Positions 11,801-22,244 of a stretch of 64,000 nucleotides of DNA are shown piece by piece. The notes under the pieces were generated by a model. It ran no database searches. It was given only the letters and a program-made list of their open reading frames with translations, and was not told where the DNA came from. Every line of letters starts with the position of its first letter. Position 1 is the first letter of the stretch. Source of the DNA: Cercophora sp. LCS_1 (Eukaryota; Ascomycota; Sordariomycetes; Sordariales; Lasiosphaeriaceae). The position numbers and the translations under genes were made by a program. The DNA lies in contig JAPZLL010000015.1 of assembly GCA_036250225.1 (NCBI GenBank), positions 434,001 through 498,000 on the forward strand. The letters are read 5' to 3'.

Positions 11801-13796
11801 CGGACTCAAAGAGGAAGACATCAACTCTCTTTGGCATCAGCGGCTCGGTTTCACATATCTCAACATGGGGATCAACGACAAGGCAAGTGAGGAATTCCTC
11901 GCTGCTCAGGCTTTGCCCAATCCGTCGTGGGCGGCTTTCGACGGCCTGGCGACGTCCCTCTGGTACCGCGGCCGTCTCTCGGAAGCCTCCTCTGTGCTGC
12001 AAGAAGCCCTCAAAAGACCGCAACTCTACGAGAGGCTAAGCGAAGCAGAGAAGATATCGGCGTACAGCCGTGTCGCTGAAAGTCATGCAATGCTTTGGCG
12101 ACCCGAACAGGCCATTTCTAGTTGCAAGATGGCGCTTGAACTGCAGCCAGAGGACCCGCATTGCAGATGCCTCCTCTTCAAGTTCTACTCCAAGTTCAAG
12201 CGGTACCAAGATGCGCGAGAGCTCCTGGCGGCGGCGTCAAAGCATGTTCACCAGTGCACGGCCACAGGACGTGACCGGAGCCAGCTTGCAGCGCTCTTGA
12301 ACTCGCTAGCGGTTCCGGAGAACGATGAGGGAAGACCAACTGCTGTGGTATACATCCTGACAGTCGCTTTCAGCGCTGGCTTTTACGAAACGCTGCTGAA
12401 CGATGTCGAGACCGCTACCGACACAGCCAGAATCGAGAATCGCTACTGCGAACGGGCAGCACTATTACTCTACCACGGCATGGCGAGGTTCTATCGCTAT
12501 CGGTCCGACCCCGGCACCGGGGATGCAGACATTGCACGAGCCCTGAGCCTGTGGAAAGAGTCATGCATGGTGGCACAAAAGTACTTCTCCCGAAACAAAT
12601 GCGCCATGACCAACATCTGCCATCAAGTGTGCTTCTTTCAGAGTTGCTACCATTTCGACGAACTCCTGGCCAAGTCGAACGCTGCCTCGCTTGTAGAAAA
12701 GAGCCAGGATCCAGAAACCACACAGCTCGTACGGCTCCAACGTGAGGCCCAAGACCACCTAACCGAACTTGAATCCATTCTCAAGACATTCCACCGCCAA
12801 CTAAACTGCGGCTGCAGCGACCTCCCGCCCGCGCAGACATACCTGGCCAGTTATCACGCAGCCCAAGGCAACTTCACCAAAGCACGTGAAATCCTCACAA
12901 CAGACATGAACAAAGTCTTGGGCATGCTCTCCGATGGCGACGGCAGCAACGACAACTACGGCCTCAGTCTCCTCCACATCATCCTCCTGCACTCCGGCGA
13001 CGCAGAAAATGCAGCGGCCGCCATCTCTCTCATATTCCCAGGGAGCGTCCCAACCCGTTACATCAAGGAAATCCTCTCCGAAATACACCTCGGCTCCCGC
13101 CAAGACGTCGTCACCGATTCAGAACGCGAAAGCGTCACCCAAATCATCGCCCTCTCCAAGGAAAAACTCCAGCTCGCACCCGACGACGACGCCGTCCAAC
13201 ACATCAAATATCTTACCCGTCAGATTGATGCCCTGACCCAAACAGCCCCGAACAACAAATGGTACCCCGCCATCCGCGCTACCCTCACCAACGTAGCCGA
13301 GGCCATCTCCGAGGGCGGGTATTATACCTGCGATAACTGCCAGGTGCTATGGGATTTCGAGCACGAGTTTTACGCATGTCGGTATTGCTATAGTATGCAC
13401 TTTTGCCGGGCGTGTTTGGGCGCGCTCAAGGGACAGAGCAAGCAGCGGATGGCGATGTTTTGCGGGCCGGATCATAACTGGCTTGAGTTGCCGAGGTGGG
13501 ATGCTAAGCGGTGGACCGAGGCTTGGAGAAAGACGGTCAAGGTGCCGCGGACTAGAGAGGGTGGAGGGGGGAAGGAGTATGAGCTTTTGGATGTGGGCGT
13601 GTGGCTGTCGAGGGTTGTGGGTGGTTGGGGGTTGAAGGACGAGAAGTGGGATTTTGGAGGGTCATCTGGGGTCCCTGGGGATACTAAGGGCGGGGAGGTT
13701 GTTGTGGAAGTGAGTGAAATTGTTGTGGAGGAGGAGAGCGAGGTTGCTTTGGAGAAGAGTAAGGCTGCTTTGGAAGTGAGTGAGGTGACTGAATAA
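8900..13796 (+). CDS. STAND NTPase: Goodbye-NACHT-TPR-zinc finger
   Basis: Exons 8900-9145 and 9201-13796 (intron GTTTGT...GATCAG) encode 1613 residues. The first 100 or so residues fit the fungal Goodbye-type N-terminal domain (MWREAQLRFSELTG...). A linker with a TGEWL element (near residue 295) leads into a NACHT P-loop, SGPPSVGKS, near residue 320. A Walker B-like stretch, YILLDGLDNLP, lies near 430. A helical region follows, then TPR-like repeats (about 950-1100). Near the C-terminus (about 1459-1515) is a cysteine/histidine module with CDNC, CRYC, CRAC and C...DHNW. The last 70 residues are low-complexity Val/Glu/Ser. Proteins of this class act as cytosolic NOD-like sensors in fungal incompatibility. 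The zinc module behind the repeats is unusual and may be part of ligand sensing. A HET gene follows 555 bp downstream on the same strand. Confidence 0.85.
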
Positions 13797-14350
13797 AAGT
13801 TTTTGTTTTTGTTCGAAGTAAATACATCTTGTTGAACTTCATCGTATGTCAATGGCCAGGAAATTCCTTCAAGTGCTTAATCGACGGACTATCCCTCAAT
13901 ACTTTGAGCCAACATTCAACATCTCCCAGACTTTGAGGGGTTTTTCAGCGCCGCGAATTTGTTTTGGAGACGCCCGCCCAATGAGACCAGTTAAATTGGG
14001 ATGCACTGGTTTATCGAGCGTTTTTTTTTTTTTTTTTCCTCCTATAGCGATTTGCCTCCTTTGGTGAGTGATCGGGAACTCAGCTGACATCACGGGGAGG
14101 CTCGGTTTCCATCCGCTCTGGCGGACAACATGGGCTGATAAATCTCAGGGGTCAAGCTGAAAGGGTGCCAAGACTGCAGCGTGCGCGGAGAGGTTGGTGG
14201 GCTTGGCATCGCACCTTCCAAACGCACGCATCACAACTGCGGAACGGTGAGAAACTTCGACTCTCGGCGACATCGGAGAATGCCCACTTGCGACGATTCC
14301 AATGCCCAGCAATCGGAAAGTCTTCAATTTTCCCACAGTAGCCGGCCAGG
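13797..14350. other. Intergenic with 17-nt poly-T tract
   Basis: Gap between the STAND and HET genes, which share a strand. Contains a T17 run at 14021-14037. No gene seen. Confidence 0.6.
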
Positions 14351-16645
14351 ATGCGACTCATCAACGCGACGACGTTGCAGCTCGAGGATTTTCCCAGCGC
14401 GTATCACGTCCCCGCTTACGCTGTTCTTTCGCACACGTGGGAGGATGATGAGGTCCTCTTCCACGAAATGGTGACCGCGCCGAGCGCCGCCAAACGGAGG
14501 AAAGGTTACGGCAAAATCCTCAAAGCCGCCCAGCTCGCGCGCGCGCGGGGTCTCAGCCATGTTTGGGTCGACACATGTTGCATCGACAAGTCGAGCAGCG
14601 CGGAGCTCACCGAGGCCATCAACTCCATGTATCGATGGTACGAGTGCGCTGGCGCGTGCATTGCTTACTTGTCGGACTTAGCGCCTGGCAACGACCTGGA
14701 CTTGCCCGAGGGCTTGGACAAGTGCCGATGGTTTACGCGTGGATGGACCCTGCAAGAATTGATCGCGCCACGACACGTTGACTTTTACGACGCAGCTTGG
14801 AGCTTCCGTGGCAGCAAAGCAAACCTTTCAGACTGCATCACTAGGATTACAGGGATTGAGAAAGACGTCCTGGACCATACGACTCCGCTCGCCAACCTCT
14901 CTGTAGCCAAGCGCATGTCATGGGCTGCCAAACGACAAACTACCAGGATCGAGGACATTGCTTACTGCTTGCTTGGAATTTTCGACGTCAACATGCCCAT
15001 GCTGTATGGAGAAGGAGAGAAGGCTTTCATTCGACTACAAGAGAAGATCATCCAGAGCTCCTGCGATCTCAGCATCTTTGCGTGGACCTACCATCCTCCC
15101 GACAACACAAGGGCACGACTGTCACCAGGGCCCGCTTACCGCTCTTTATACAAGTGGCCGTCACCTTTCAGAGCGATCCAGGGGTTGCTTGATGTGAGTA
15201 AACTCCAAGAGACAGTCTCTTCTTGCGAAGCACACCTCGTGGACTCGCCTACCGAAATTCCAAACTACAAGCCAGCTCCACGCCAGTATCACGGCGAGTA
15301 CCACGGAATTCTTGCCGACTTACCTTGGCATTTTCAGAACTGCGGAGATATTCGTTTGGTAAGAGGCACTGAATCCATCCCTGGCCACTTCTCCCTCACC
15401 AACCGCGGGTTGAGGATCGGCTGGCCACTGGACCTGTCTCCCGTCAGCTCGACAAGCTTTGCGTATCGTTACGTAATGAGCTTGGGTTGCTCAAACGGCT
15501 CAAGTCCAACTCTAGGCGTCTTCCTTCGGAAATGTGGAAGCGACCTGTATGTCCGGATGAACCCGGAGAAGCTCGCCTTTCTGCCATACGAGGAACCGGA
15601 TAACGAGATCTGCCAGGCGAGAGACTTTTACATCATGGCGAGCGTCCCAAAACACCGCTGCTTCATTGCTAACCACGCTCATGAGGACACAACCGACGTG
15701 AGTCGAGGCCAAAGCAACAACATTGTGCTTCGTAATCGCGCCGTCGGGTTGCAGGTTCTAGCACCAGGGGGCACATCAGACAACTGGCTCGCATTGCCAC
15801 ACCCCGGTGGTCTTCGGAAGCTTGAGGCTTACCCGCCCGGTCTCTGGGACGAGCACGACATGGCTTTCTTCGAGGCCAGCGAACTTCCAAGAAGCTGGTG
15901 CGTTTACTACTTTGACGGCGATGTACGCATCAAGGAAGGGATCGCCCAGCTGAAGTACATCTTTGCCCTCGTTGGCTGGGCAGCCAGGGGAGACGGCGCC
16001 GTTTCGCCACAGTATACCTTGGTATCACCGGACGAGGTCTCACCAACGAGACTGGCCGTCTTCCTTTCATCCCTGACAACAGCATCGCCCGAGTCTAGTT
16101 CCTGGTTTCTGGAGACTTTTACAAGAATGTTTGGTCGGCCCATGGCGCCGAGGTCAGTTCCCGCCACTATCATCACGGACGACGGTATTACCCTGCCAGC
16201 ACGCGTCAGGCCGGTGGTTGACACGGCACTCAAGTCGAATATCTGTCGGAACAATATTTGGCGGGTGCGCTTCGAGATCAGTATGGCTTCTTCTATGTCG
16301 GAGGGCATAAAGACCTCTAAGTCACCAAAAGCGGTTGGAGGCGTGTCTGATCGAAGCGGCGCCATTTCTCAGATCGTCTTGTCAAGTCAGGTTGCATCCT
16401 CAGCCACCAAGAACAAGCTGCTTCCATCGCCAAGCTCGAGACGATCGTTCTCTTCATTCTCTACCAGCCGCCCACCATGTCTACTACCAGAAACCCAGCG
16501 ATTTAGATCTACCTTTCCAGGCGCTGACTCGGCCACCATTTTGATGAGGAGACTGTTGCCTGTGTCTCTAGCAGCCCGTCGTATCAGGCCACGGAAGACA
16601 TTGTCTGCTCGGACTTGCAGCTACGTCCGAACTTTGCCTCGGTGA
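14351..16645 (+). CDS. HET-domain (heterokaryon incompatibility) protein
   Basis: The frame opens with MRLINATTLQLEDF and shows all HET landmarks: YAVLSHTW (about residue 23), VWVDTCCIDKSSSAELTEAI (about 73-92), CRWFTRGWTLQELIAP (about 124-139), and RQTTRIEDIAYCLLGIFDVNMP followed by MLYGEGEKAF (about 196-227). The HET domain executes cell death after non-self fusion. Residues about 250-630 form a C-terminal region without a recognised domain. After about position 16280 the frame turns Ser/Arg-rich, while protein-like text moves to other frames up to 16865. The 3' boundary given is therefore the open frame, not a trusted stop. The gene follows a STAND gene on the same strand, a common pairing of sensor and HET executor; a functional link is inference. 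Confidence 0.8.
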   Translation: MRLINATTLQLEDFPSAYHVPAYAVLSHTWEDDEVLFHEMVTAPSAAKRRKGYGKILKAAQLARARGLSHVWVDTCCIDKSSSAELTEAINSMYRWYECAGACIAYLSDLAPGNDLDLPEGLDKCRWFTRGWTLQELIAPRHVDFYDAAWSFRGSKANLSDCITRITGIEKDVLDHTTPLANLSVAKRMSWAAKRQTTRIEDIAYCLLGIFDVNMPMLYGEGEKAFIRLQEKIIQSSCDLSIFAWTYHPPDNTRARLSPGPAYRSLYKWPSPFRAIQGLLDVSKLQETVSSCEAHLVDSPTEIPNYKPAPRQYHGEYHGILADLPWHFQNCGDIRLVRGTESIPGHFSLTNRGLRIGWPLDLSPVSSTSFAYRYVMSLGCSNGSSPTLGVFLRKCGSDLYVRMNPEKLAFLPYEEPDNEICQARDFYIMASVPKHRCFIANHAHEDTTDVSRGQSNNIVLRNRAVGLQVLAPGGTSDNWLALPHPGGLRKLEAYPPGLWDEHDMAFFEASELPRSWCVYYFDGDVRIKEGIAQLKYIFALVGWAARGDGAVSPQYTLVSPDEVSPTRLAVFLSSLTTASPESSSWFLETFTRMFGRPMAPRSVPATIITDDGITLPARVRPVVDTALKSNICRNNIWRVRFEISMASSMSEGIKTSKSPKAVGGVSDRSGAISQIVLSSQVASSATKNKLLPSPSSRRSFSSFSTSRPPCLLPETQRFRSTFPGADSATILMRRLLPVSLAARRIRPRKTLSARTCSYVRTLPR

Positions 16646-16865
16646 TCAAGCGGATGATATCGGACGGCTATCATATACTTGTCAGACGTCGGATTTGTGT
16701 GAGCACGGCATCAAGAACGACAAGATCGTTTCCCTCGTCGATGCATCCACTCAACCCGCCAGGATTACATCGACTAGGACTCAGGAGGACAACCAACCAA
16801 TTCATGTTACGGCCTATCTGCGCAATGGGAGATCTACAATCCTCCAGCCCAGTTCTCACAGTTGA
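16270..16865 (+). pseudogene. Scattered 3' coding remnants of the HET gene
   Basis: Protein-like stretches occur in different frames: DQYGFFYVGGHKDL (about 16277-16318, ends at a stop), KLETIVLFILYQPP (about 16432-16473), RPNFASVIKRMISDGYHIL (about 16625-16681), and a frame from about 16698 to the TGA at 16863-16865 containing IVSLVDAS and HVTAYLRNGRS. No set of plausible introns joined them cleanly. Either frameshifts and stops have broken the 3' half of the HET gene, or a second unrecognised multi-exon gene lies here. The last frame overlaps the convergent secreted gene by about 10 bp. Confidence 0.4.
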
Positions 16866-17358
16866 CAGTCGGCAAACCACTCCCAATGACACTGCAGCTT
16901 CTTGTCAATGTCATACAAAATGGTATGACACTGTCTGTTTGGGCAATCATCGCAGTTGCACTCCGAGATCCGACAATGAATGTCGCTGACAATCTTGTCA
17001 TAGAAACACAGCGCCACCTCCTTCCCGTCGCCGTTGTGGATGTAGGCCCGGACCTTGTTGGACCCGTCGGTGTCCTTGTAAAAGTTGACCTGGTCCTGGC
17101 CACACAGGTCTGTCCAGGAGAAGAAGTTGTCAAACTCGGAGTTTCCATCGTTGGGTCGAGCATCGTTGCTCTCCCTGCAGTTGCCTGGGGCAGAGGAGTT
17201 AGGAGGGAGCAGGGGAATCAGGGGGGAAGCGTACGCCTGTTAGCTGGGAGAACGCGATAGTCGTTGACGCTGTGGTCAAAGACGATTTCGAAGCCCCTCT
17301 CCCCACTGACGCCGACCGTCAACGACACGGCCACGGCGAGGATAGCAAGGCCCTTCAT
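16856..17358 (-). CDS. Secreted cysteine-rich protein, effector-like
   Basis: Exons 17358-17235 and 17184-16856 flank a 50-nt intron (GTACGC donor, CCTAAC branch, CCCCAG acceptor). The product is 150 residues. Residues 1-19 (MKGLAILAVAVSLTVGVSG) form a clear signal peptide. The mature part has ten cysteines, including NCRE, DLCGQ, LCFYD, IHCRI, ECNCDDC, QCHT, QCHWEW and DCQL at the C-terminus. The motif YIHNGDGKEVALCFYD lies in the middle. No known domain is recognised. It could act as an effector, toxin-like or surface protein; this rests only on size, secretion and cysteine content. The gene is convergent with, and slightly overlaps, the broken 3' end of the HET gene. The true reading frame is only visible after splicing. 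Confidence 0.72.
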
Positions 17359-18164
17359 GATTTTGGGTAGGGGTCTGGGAGGAATTGAGATATGGGAGCA
17401 AACATCTTGGCAGGGGAATCGGAGGTCTTGGCAGATTTATAGACGATATCCAAGAAATACACTCGTCGCCGGAAGCGTCTCTGGCGATGCGACTTGAAGA
17501 GACGCGGGGTCTGACTCAGCTTGTGCAGACCCGACCGCGAGGGGGTTGCATCGTCGAAAGCTTGTCGAATAAAAGCTTGGCGTTTGGTCGTGGAGGGTGA
17601 CACGGCAGACGACTGCATCAACACTGCATTAGGGACTTCGTGCTATTGGAACCCGGGCGGAGGTTTCGTTACCTGGAGGTGGGATTGGGGAGCGGAGAGG
17701 TAGCAAAAAACATACAACACCGGGGATTCACTGGTCGTCACCGACCCAATTACTAGTCCAGCGGTCACAGGCTTATCTATGGGAGAGCGGACGGGATCCC
17801 GAGTTTTCCTGCGCCTATGGTCGTATGTGTAATGCATGCTGAATTTGGAAGCCTTTAAGCCCAAGAATGGGATGAGCTCCGAAATACCCTGTCCTCGAAT
17901 CTCAAACACCACTGTGAGATAGGCCACCTCCATCTGAACATCCGCAGGCTGATACCAGTGCGATCTTAACGCAGCATGCCCGACTAGACGTTCTATCTTG
18001 CCACTACAACGGCGCTTACCTGCGTCTCTTCGCGTCCTCGCGGAGCCGGGTCTCTGGCTCGATGTCTTCGGCATCTTAGATACCATGGCTCTCCGCTTTG
18101 AAGCTGCCGAGAAGGAAACGGCCATCGCACATGGTAGAGCACGGGAGAAGGCCACTCCCATCTC
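17359..18164. other. Intergenic, no gene seen
   Basis: Between the secreted gene and the membrane protein. The open frame on the minus strand (17643-18161) is basic and featureless and is not called. Confidence 0.45.
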
Positions 18165-19964
18165 CTAGCTCGGCTCGAGACCAATATACAACACGCCCTC
18201 CCTCACATCCGCCAGCCTCCGTCCTGCCGTCCCCGCCATCCTCAACCCTCTCCTTCCAGCGCCCGGGTACTCCCCCTTATCGCCCCAAAATATTCTATCG
18301 TGGCTCCAGTCATCCGCCAGCGCCGCCAGCGCCTGCACGTCCCCGTACGTTGCGGGCTGCGTGCCCCTGGGCCGCATCCGCACGAGGCACTCGGCCAGCC
18401 CGGCCATCCCGGACAATAACACGACGAGCGTCACAAAGGACGGCAGCGACATAAACAGCTCCCGGATGTTTGGCGCGAAGCCTACCCCAAACACCCACGG
18501 CACCGCCACCTGGCACGCGAACAGCCCCCAGCTCGGCGCGTGCCGCGCGCTCTCGGCCAGCATGCTGCCGTTCGGCCTGGCCCCGACCGTCGCCGCCCGG
18601 CGCCAGACGGCCTCGTCAAGCGACAGGTTGACAATCAACTCGCCGCAGTGCAGCGCGAGGAGGAAGAGACCCAGCGCGCCGGATTGGATGACCAGGCCGA
18701 CCCACCCGCGACGGTCCTCGTACGGGTTGCCGGCCAGCGGGACGGTGACCTCGCCAAAGAGCTGCCAGGTGTGGATGACGCCCGGCTGCTGGGAGGACTC
18801 GTTGGCGCCAAACTGCTTGGCGAGCCGGTCGCGGACGTAGGCGGTCGTTGCGGAACCCCTGCGGACGGCGAGGGCGGCGAGGACGGCGGCCCAGACGGCA
18901 ACAGCGAGGGAAACCGCCCAGAGGAAGAGGGTCAAGGTCCGGGTATGAGGGGCTGCCGCGCGGATCGGCGGGCTGATGAAGCTGGGGTGGGTGCACCGGA
19001 CGAAGTCGGTAGCCCGCCGAGCGTCGGGTAGACGGACGGGGGTGCCGCACGCACAAGCGACAGCGAGGGGGTTCGTGCTCCAGGTAGCGACCAGACTGCC
19101 GCTGCCAACGAGACACCAGGTCGACACGACAGCCTGCAGGAACAGACCGACGCCCAGCCCCAGGAGACCCCAGCCGTCAAAGTCAATACCGTAGCGCTCG
19201 CCGGTGACGTTGGGGTCCGTGACCACCTTGCTCCCGACGACCTCGATCGAGCCTGTGATGTACATGGTCTTCGTCAAAAGGGCCGCACCGCCGTGGGCCA
19301 GCACCAGGCCCAGTGTCGAGACCGTGTTGGCAGGCCACTTGTTGCCCCAGCTGAGCTCGGAGCTCGTAAAGAGCCGGAGGTTGCTGTTGTAGCGCAGTCG
19401 GCCCTCGTGCCAGAGCGCCCAGCGCAGCGTGGTGCTGTGGATCGAGTTGAGGGCTGAGAACACCAGCGTGAGGATAACCTGGACGGCGAGGGGGATTACC
19501 ACCGCGGACGCTTCCGACATGAGAAACACGCGATGGTCGGGGATATACGGGTTCGGGTCTTTTGGGTCCGGCATCGGGGCCCACGAATAATTTCTCGAGC
19601 CGACCAGGGCGGCTCGGTTCATCAGGAAGGACGGGACCTCGATGGGCCCGACGGCGAGGATGTAGGCGCCCACGGTCAAGCAGGCCACAGCAGCGCACCA
19701 CCCGACGGCGAGCCCAGCGATGTTGAGGTTTCGGGTGCCGAGATCTCGATTGGGGGCTGGCAGCGAAGTGCAGCCAATGTGGGGCCTCAGGCCCAGATCC
19801 AGATCATTGTCCTTGACTCGGACTGCATCATCGCTGCGCTGCTCGTGACCCGCTTTATCCCAAGGGTCGTCGTACCTCGTCGTGCTAGGTGGTGGAAATG
19901 GGTGGAAACTGCTGTCGGGTAGCCATGGCCCGCCGGTGGCCTGTCGACGGATGGTCTCAGTCAT
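18165..19964 (-). CDS. Polytopic membrane protein, 599 aa, fungal family
   Basis: Intronless. A polar N-terminal tail of about 85 residues precedes roughly eight hydrophobic segments, for example GWCAAVACLTVGAYILAV, VVIPLAVQVILTLVFSAL, LGLGVGLFLQAVVSTWCLVG, LFLWAVSLAVAVWAAVLA and LVVLLSGMAGLAECLV. The C-terminus has TYGDVQALAALADDWSHD and FWGDKGEY, a motif I associate with a widespread but uncharacterised family of filamentous-fungus membrane proteins. GC content is high and codon use is clean, so the gene looks intact. Function is unknown; a plasma-membrane or vacuolar location is inference. The neighbours suggest no pathway. Confidence 0.75.
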   Translation of the reverse strand: MTETIRRQATGGPWLPDSSFHPFPPPSTTRYDDPWDKAGHEQRSDDAVRVKDNDLDLGLRPHIGCTSLPAPNRDLGTRNLNIAGLAVGWCAAVACLTVGAYILAVGPIEVPSFLMNRAALVGSRNYSWAPMPDPKDPNPYIPDHRVFLMSEASAVVIPLAVQVILTLVFSALNSIHSTTLRWALWHEGRLRYNSNLRLFTSSELSWGNKWPANTVSTLGLVLAHGGAALLTKTMYITGSIEVVGSKVVTDPNVTGERYGIDFDGWGLLGLGVGLFLQAVVSTWCLVGSGSLVATWSTNPLAVACACGTPVRLPDARRATDFVRCTHPSFISPPIRAAAPHTRTLTLFLWAVSLAVAVWAAVLAALAVRRGSATTAYVRDRLAKQFGANESSQQPGVIHTWQLFGEVTVPLAGNPYEDRRGWVGLVIQSGALGLFLLALHCGELIVNLSLDEAVWRRAATVGARPNGSMLAESARHAPSWGLFACQVAVPWVFGVGFAPNIRELFMSLPSFVTLVVLLSGMAGLAECLVRMRPRGTQPATYGDVQALAALADDWSHDRIFWGDKGEYPGAGRRGLRMAGTAGRRLADVREGVLYIGLEPS

Positions 19965-20685
19965 CGAGTAGGTCGGTTCAACCTTGAGATCATCGAACGG
20001 CGGTCGTTGCCCAAGGATAGAAAAGAGTGAGAAATGCTTTAAAACCCTGAGCGCAAACGCAAAACATGGTCAAGACATAGAAATAGGGGGTGGCAGAGGA
20101 GGAGGGGGGGAGACCTATTGGTGGGAAGAAGGAGGCGATGCTATGGTGTGAGCCTCAAGAGGATCTACCATCGCCGTAACTTTCACCTCTCTCAGCCGCT
20201 CTATTCTTGATGGGAGGCCGGCGATCGGGGATCGACCGAGATGACGGGCTCACACCACCGGTGTTTCCGGGCCCCTCCTCTGCCCAATAGGGCCCCTTGT
20301 CCGGTGAATTGACCGGTTGGCTGGTTGGTGGGTCGATCGGTTGCAGACAACGGCACAACGGGTCGGACAAGTCAAAAGCGCCGTTGGTCGCCTGGTGGCG
20401 GGCAATGACGTTCGCCGTGCCAAGCCACGACTTACGGGACCTGTTAGGCCTGCCGCAGCGGCAGCGATTGGCTCCAGAACGGGCGACTTCCCCGACTGGA
20501 CGCCGTGGATTATCGGGGCGCACGGGGGCTGTGAAGACGAGAATGATACCTTTTCCCTTACCGATCGTTGGCTACAAATTTGGTATAAGAATGGCCACAG
20601 CAGTCGTGCGTGCACCATTTTGGCTTTCCCTTGGTAATCCCAGCCAAGAGACTTGATCGTAAGCAAACAATTAGCTGGACACACA
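19965..20685. other. Divergent promoter region, no gene seen
   Basis: Lies between the minus-strand membrane protein and the plus-strand secreted gene. No convincing coding frame. Confidence 0.5.
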
Positions 20686-21469
20686 ATGCGCACTTCCTCC
20701 ATCTACATCTCTGCTCTGCTGCTGGAAGCAGCCGTCTTTGCATCAGGCAGGTGTGTTCCCTTCTCCCCACCAAGGCGAACGCGAATAAACGCTCAACGCA
20801 CGCAGCAGTCATCATCCACCAAAGGGAGACCCTCGCGTCTCAACCACCGTCGGAGGCCATCCGTCTCGCCCCCCTGGTGATTGCCCGGGGGCCTGTCCCT
20901 GCTGCGCGGGATGTGATCCCATTTCCGGGTGCCGCAAGAACTTCCTTCCCCACGGCGACACCTACCTGAAGCTCCGCAAAATCATTGGCTGCGACACGCT
21001 GCCGGTGGACACCACCACGCTATGCACGATCAACAAGTGCGAGCCGGATTGCCTGTGCAGAGAAAAGGTGCTCAACGGCATCCAGCAGCTGCTGTTCGAA
21101 GGCGGTGGCGGCGGCGGCGGCGGCCATGACGGTACCGGATCCAAGGCCTCGCCCTCTCCTGCCTTGAATGACACTACCGCGCTCCGGCCGTGGAAGCCCC
21201 CTTCGAAACCCTTCTATTGTCCCAAAACCTGCCCGTGCTGCGACGGATGCCGGCATCTGCCGAGCTGCGACAAGAAGATGTTGCCTGACAACGATCGCTT
21301 TTTGGACCTTCGCAACATCGTGGGCTGTGACACGCTGCCGATCATGACCGAGCTGTGCCCTGTCGACGCGTGCCACTCGGAATGCCTGTGCCGAGAAGAG
21401 GTGCTCAAGGAAGCCAAGAAGGCACTCTTTGAGACTATGGGGGACAATAACTTTGAGAGTGATGAGTGA
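20686..21469 (+). CDS. Secreted protein with tandem cysteine-rich domains
   Basis: Exons 20686-20750 and 20806-21469 (GTGTGT donor, ACGCAG acceptor) give 242 residues. The signal peptide is MRTSSIYISALLLEAAVFASG. Two homologous modules follow. Module 1 (about residues 50-120) begins CPGACPCCAGC and module 2 (about 168-238) begins CPKTCPCCDGC. Both continue with a single Cys, a KL/DL-R-x-I-hydrophobic-GCDTLP motif, a C-x5-C-x3-C-x-C-RE block (KCEPDCLCRE / ACHSECLCRE) and an L(L)FE ending. They are joined by a flexible linker containing eight glycines in a row. An internal duplication is certain from sequence; the family is unknown to me. Likely extracellular, with disulfide-bonded modules. A bivalent binder is a reasonable guess. 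Confidence 0.78.
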
Positions 21470-22244
21470 GTCAAGTTCAATTTGGATGATGACTGAATAG
21501 GAATCTCTGACATCGGCTAGGTCTCCGCAAAGAGACGAACTCTGAAAAAAGAAAAAAAAATCTTAACCAGGAAATGGTGGGTAGGTTTAGACTAACAGTT
21601 TATAGGTTAACGGGAAGAGTCCTCACGTTGGGAGCTGGTGACTTAAAACGATGTAGATATATATAGGTGTTAGTTGAGACTGGGTAAGCAGAGAGCGTGG
21701 AAGTCGTAATATATTTTGGCTGGCCCTAACTAGCGACACCAAACCTTCTTATAGTGAATATAACTTGGATGCCACTGATCAATCTTGACTGCAGAATAAA
21801 TAGTCGGAGGAGTGCACGATAACCAACCCACAAACATGGAGCTAACTATACATTGGACGAACGCATGTGCCTATTACATTGCATCCGCCCACCTCTCCCT
21901 GGCGATTTGCTTTCCGTAAACTACGGTGAACTGGGTTCAATCACACGCAACACCAAACTCAACAAAACAAACCACACCCCTAAAATCGCAAACATGCGGT
22001 TCCTCCGATCGGAGGCATTGCGAGAATTCCTCGAGGCGCGAACTTGCAAAGTTGGGGGAAAGAAGACTAATTACAAAAACGGTAAGCATAAGAGATGAAA
22101 ACTCCAGCCCTGAGCGACCCCTGACTGTTGCGGCCGGCCAAGCCACCCAAAACACAAACGACGCTACAAGTCACCAAGCGGTTGTTTTTTTAACCTCAAG
22201 GTGTTTCATAGTTAAAAGTATAACATGCATTACCCCTTTGGTAC
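21470..22244. other. Intergenic, no gene seen
   Basis: 3' regions of two convergent genes, A+T-rich in parts. No supported feature. Confidence 0.5.

Noticed and set aside
17643..18161. 172-codon minus-strand frame next to the membrane protein
   Set aside because: Basic, featureless; not joined in frame to the membrane gene by a plausible intron.
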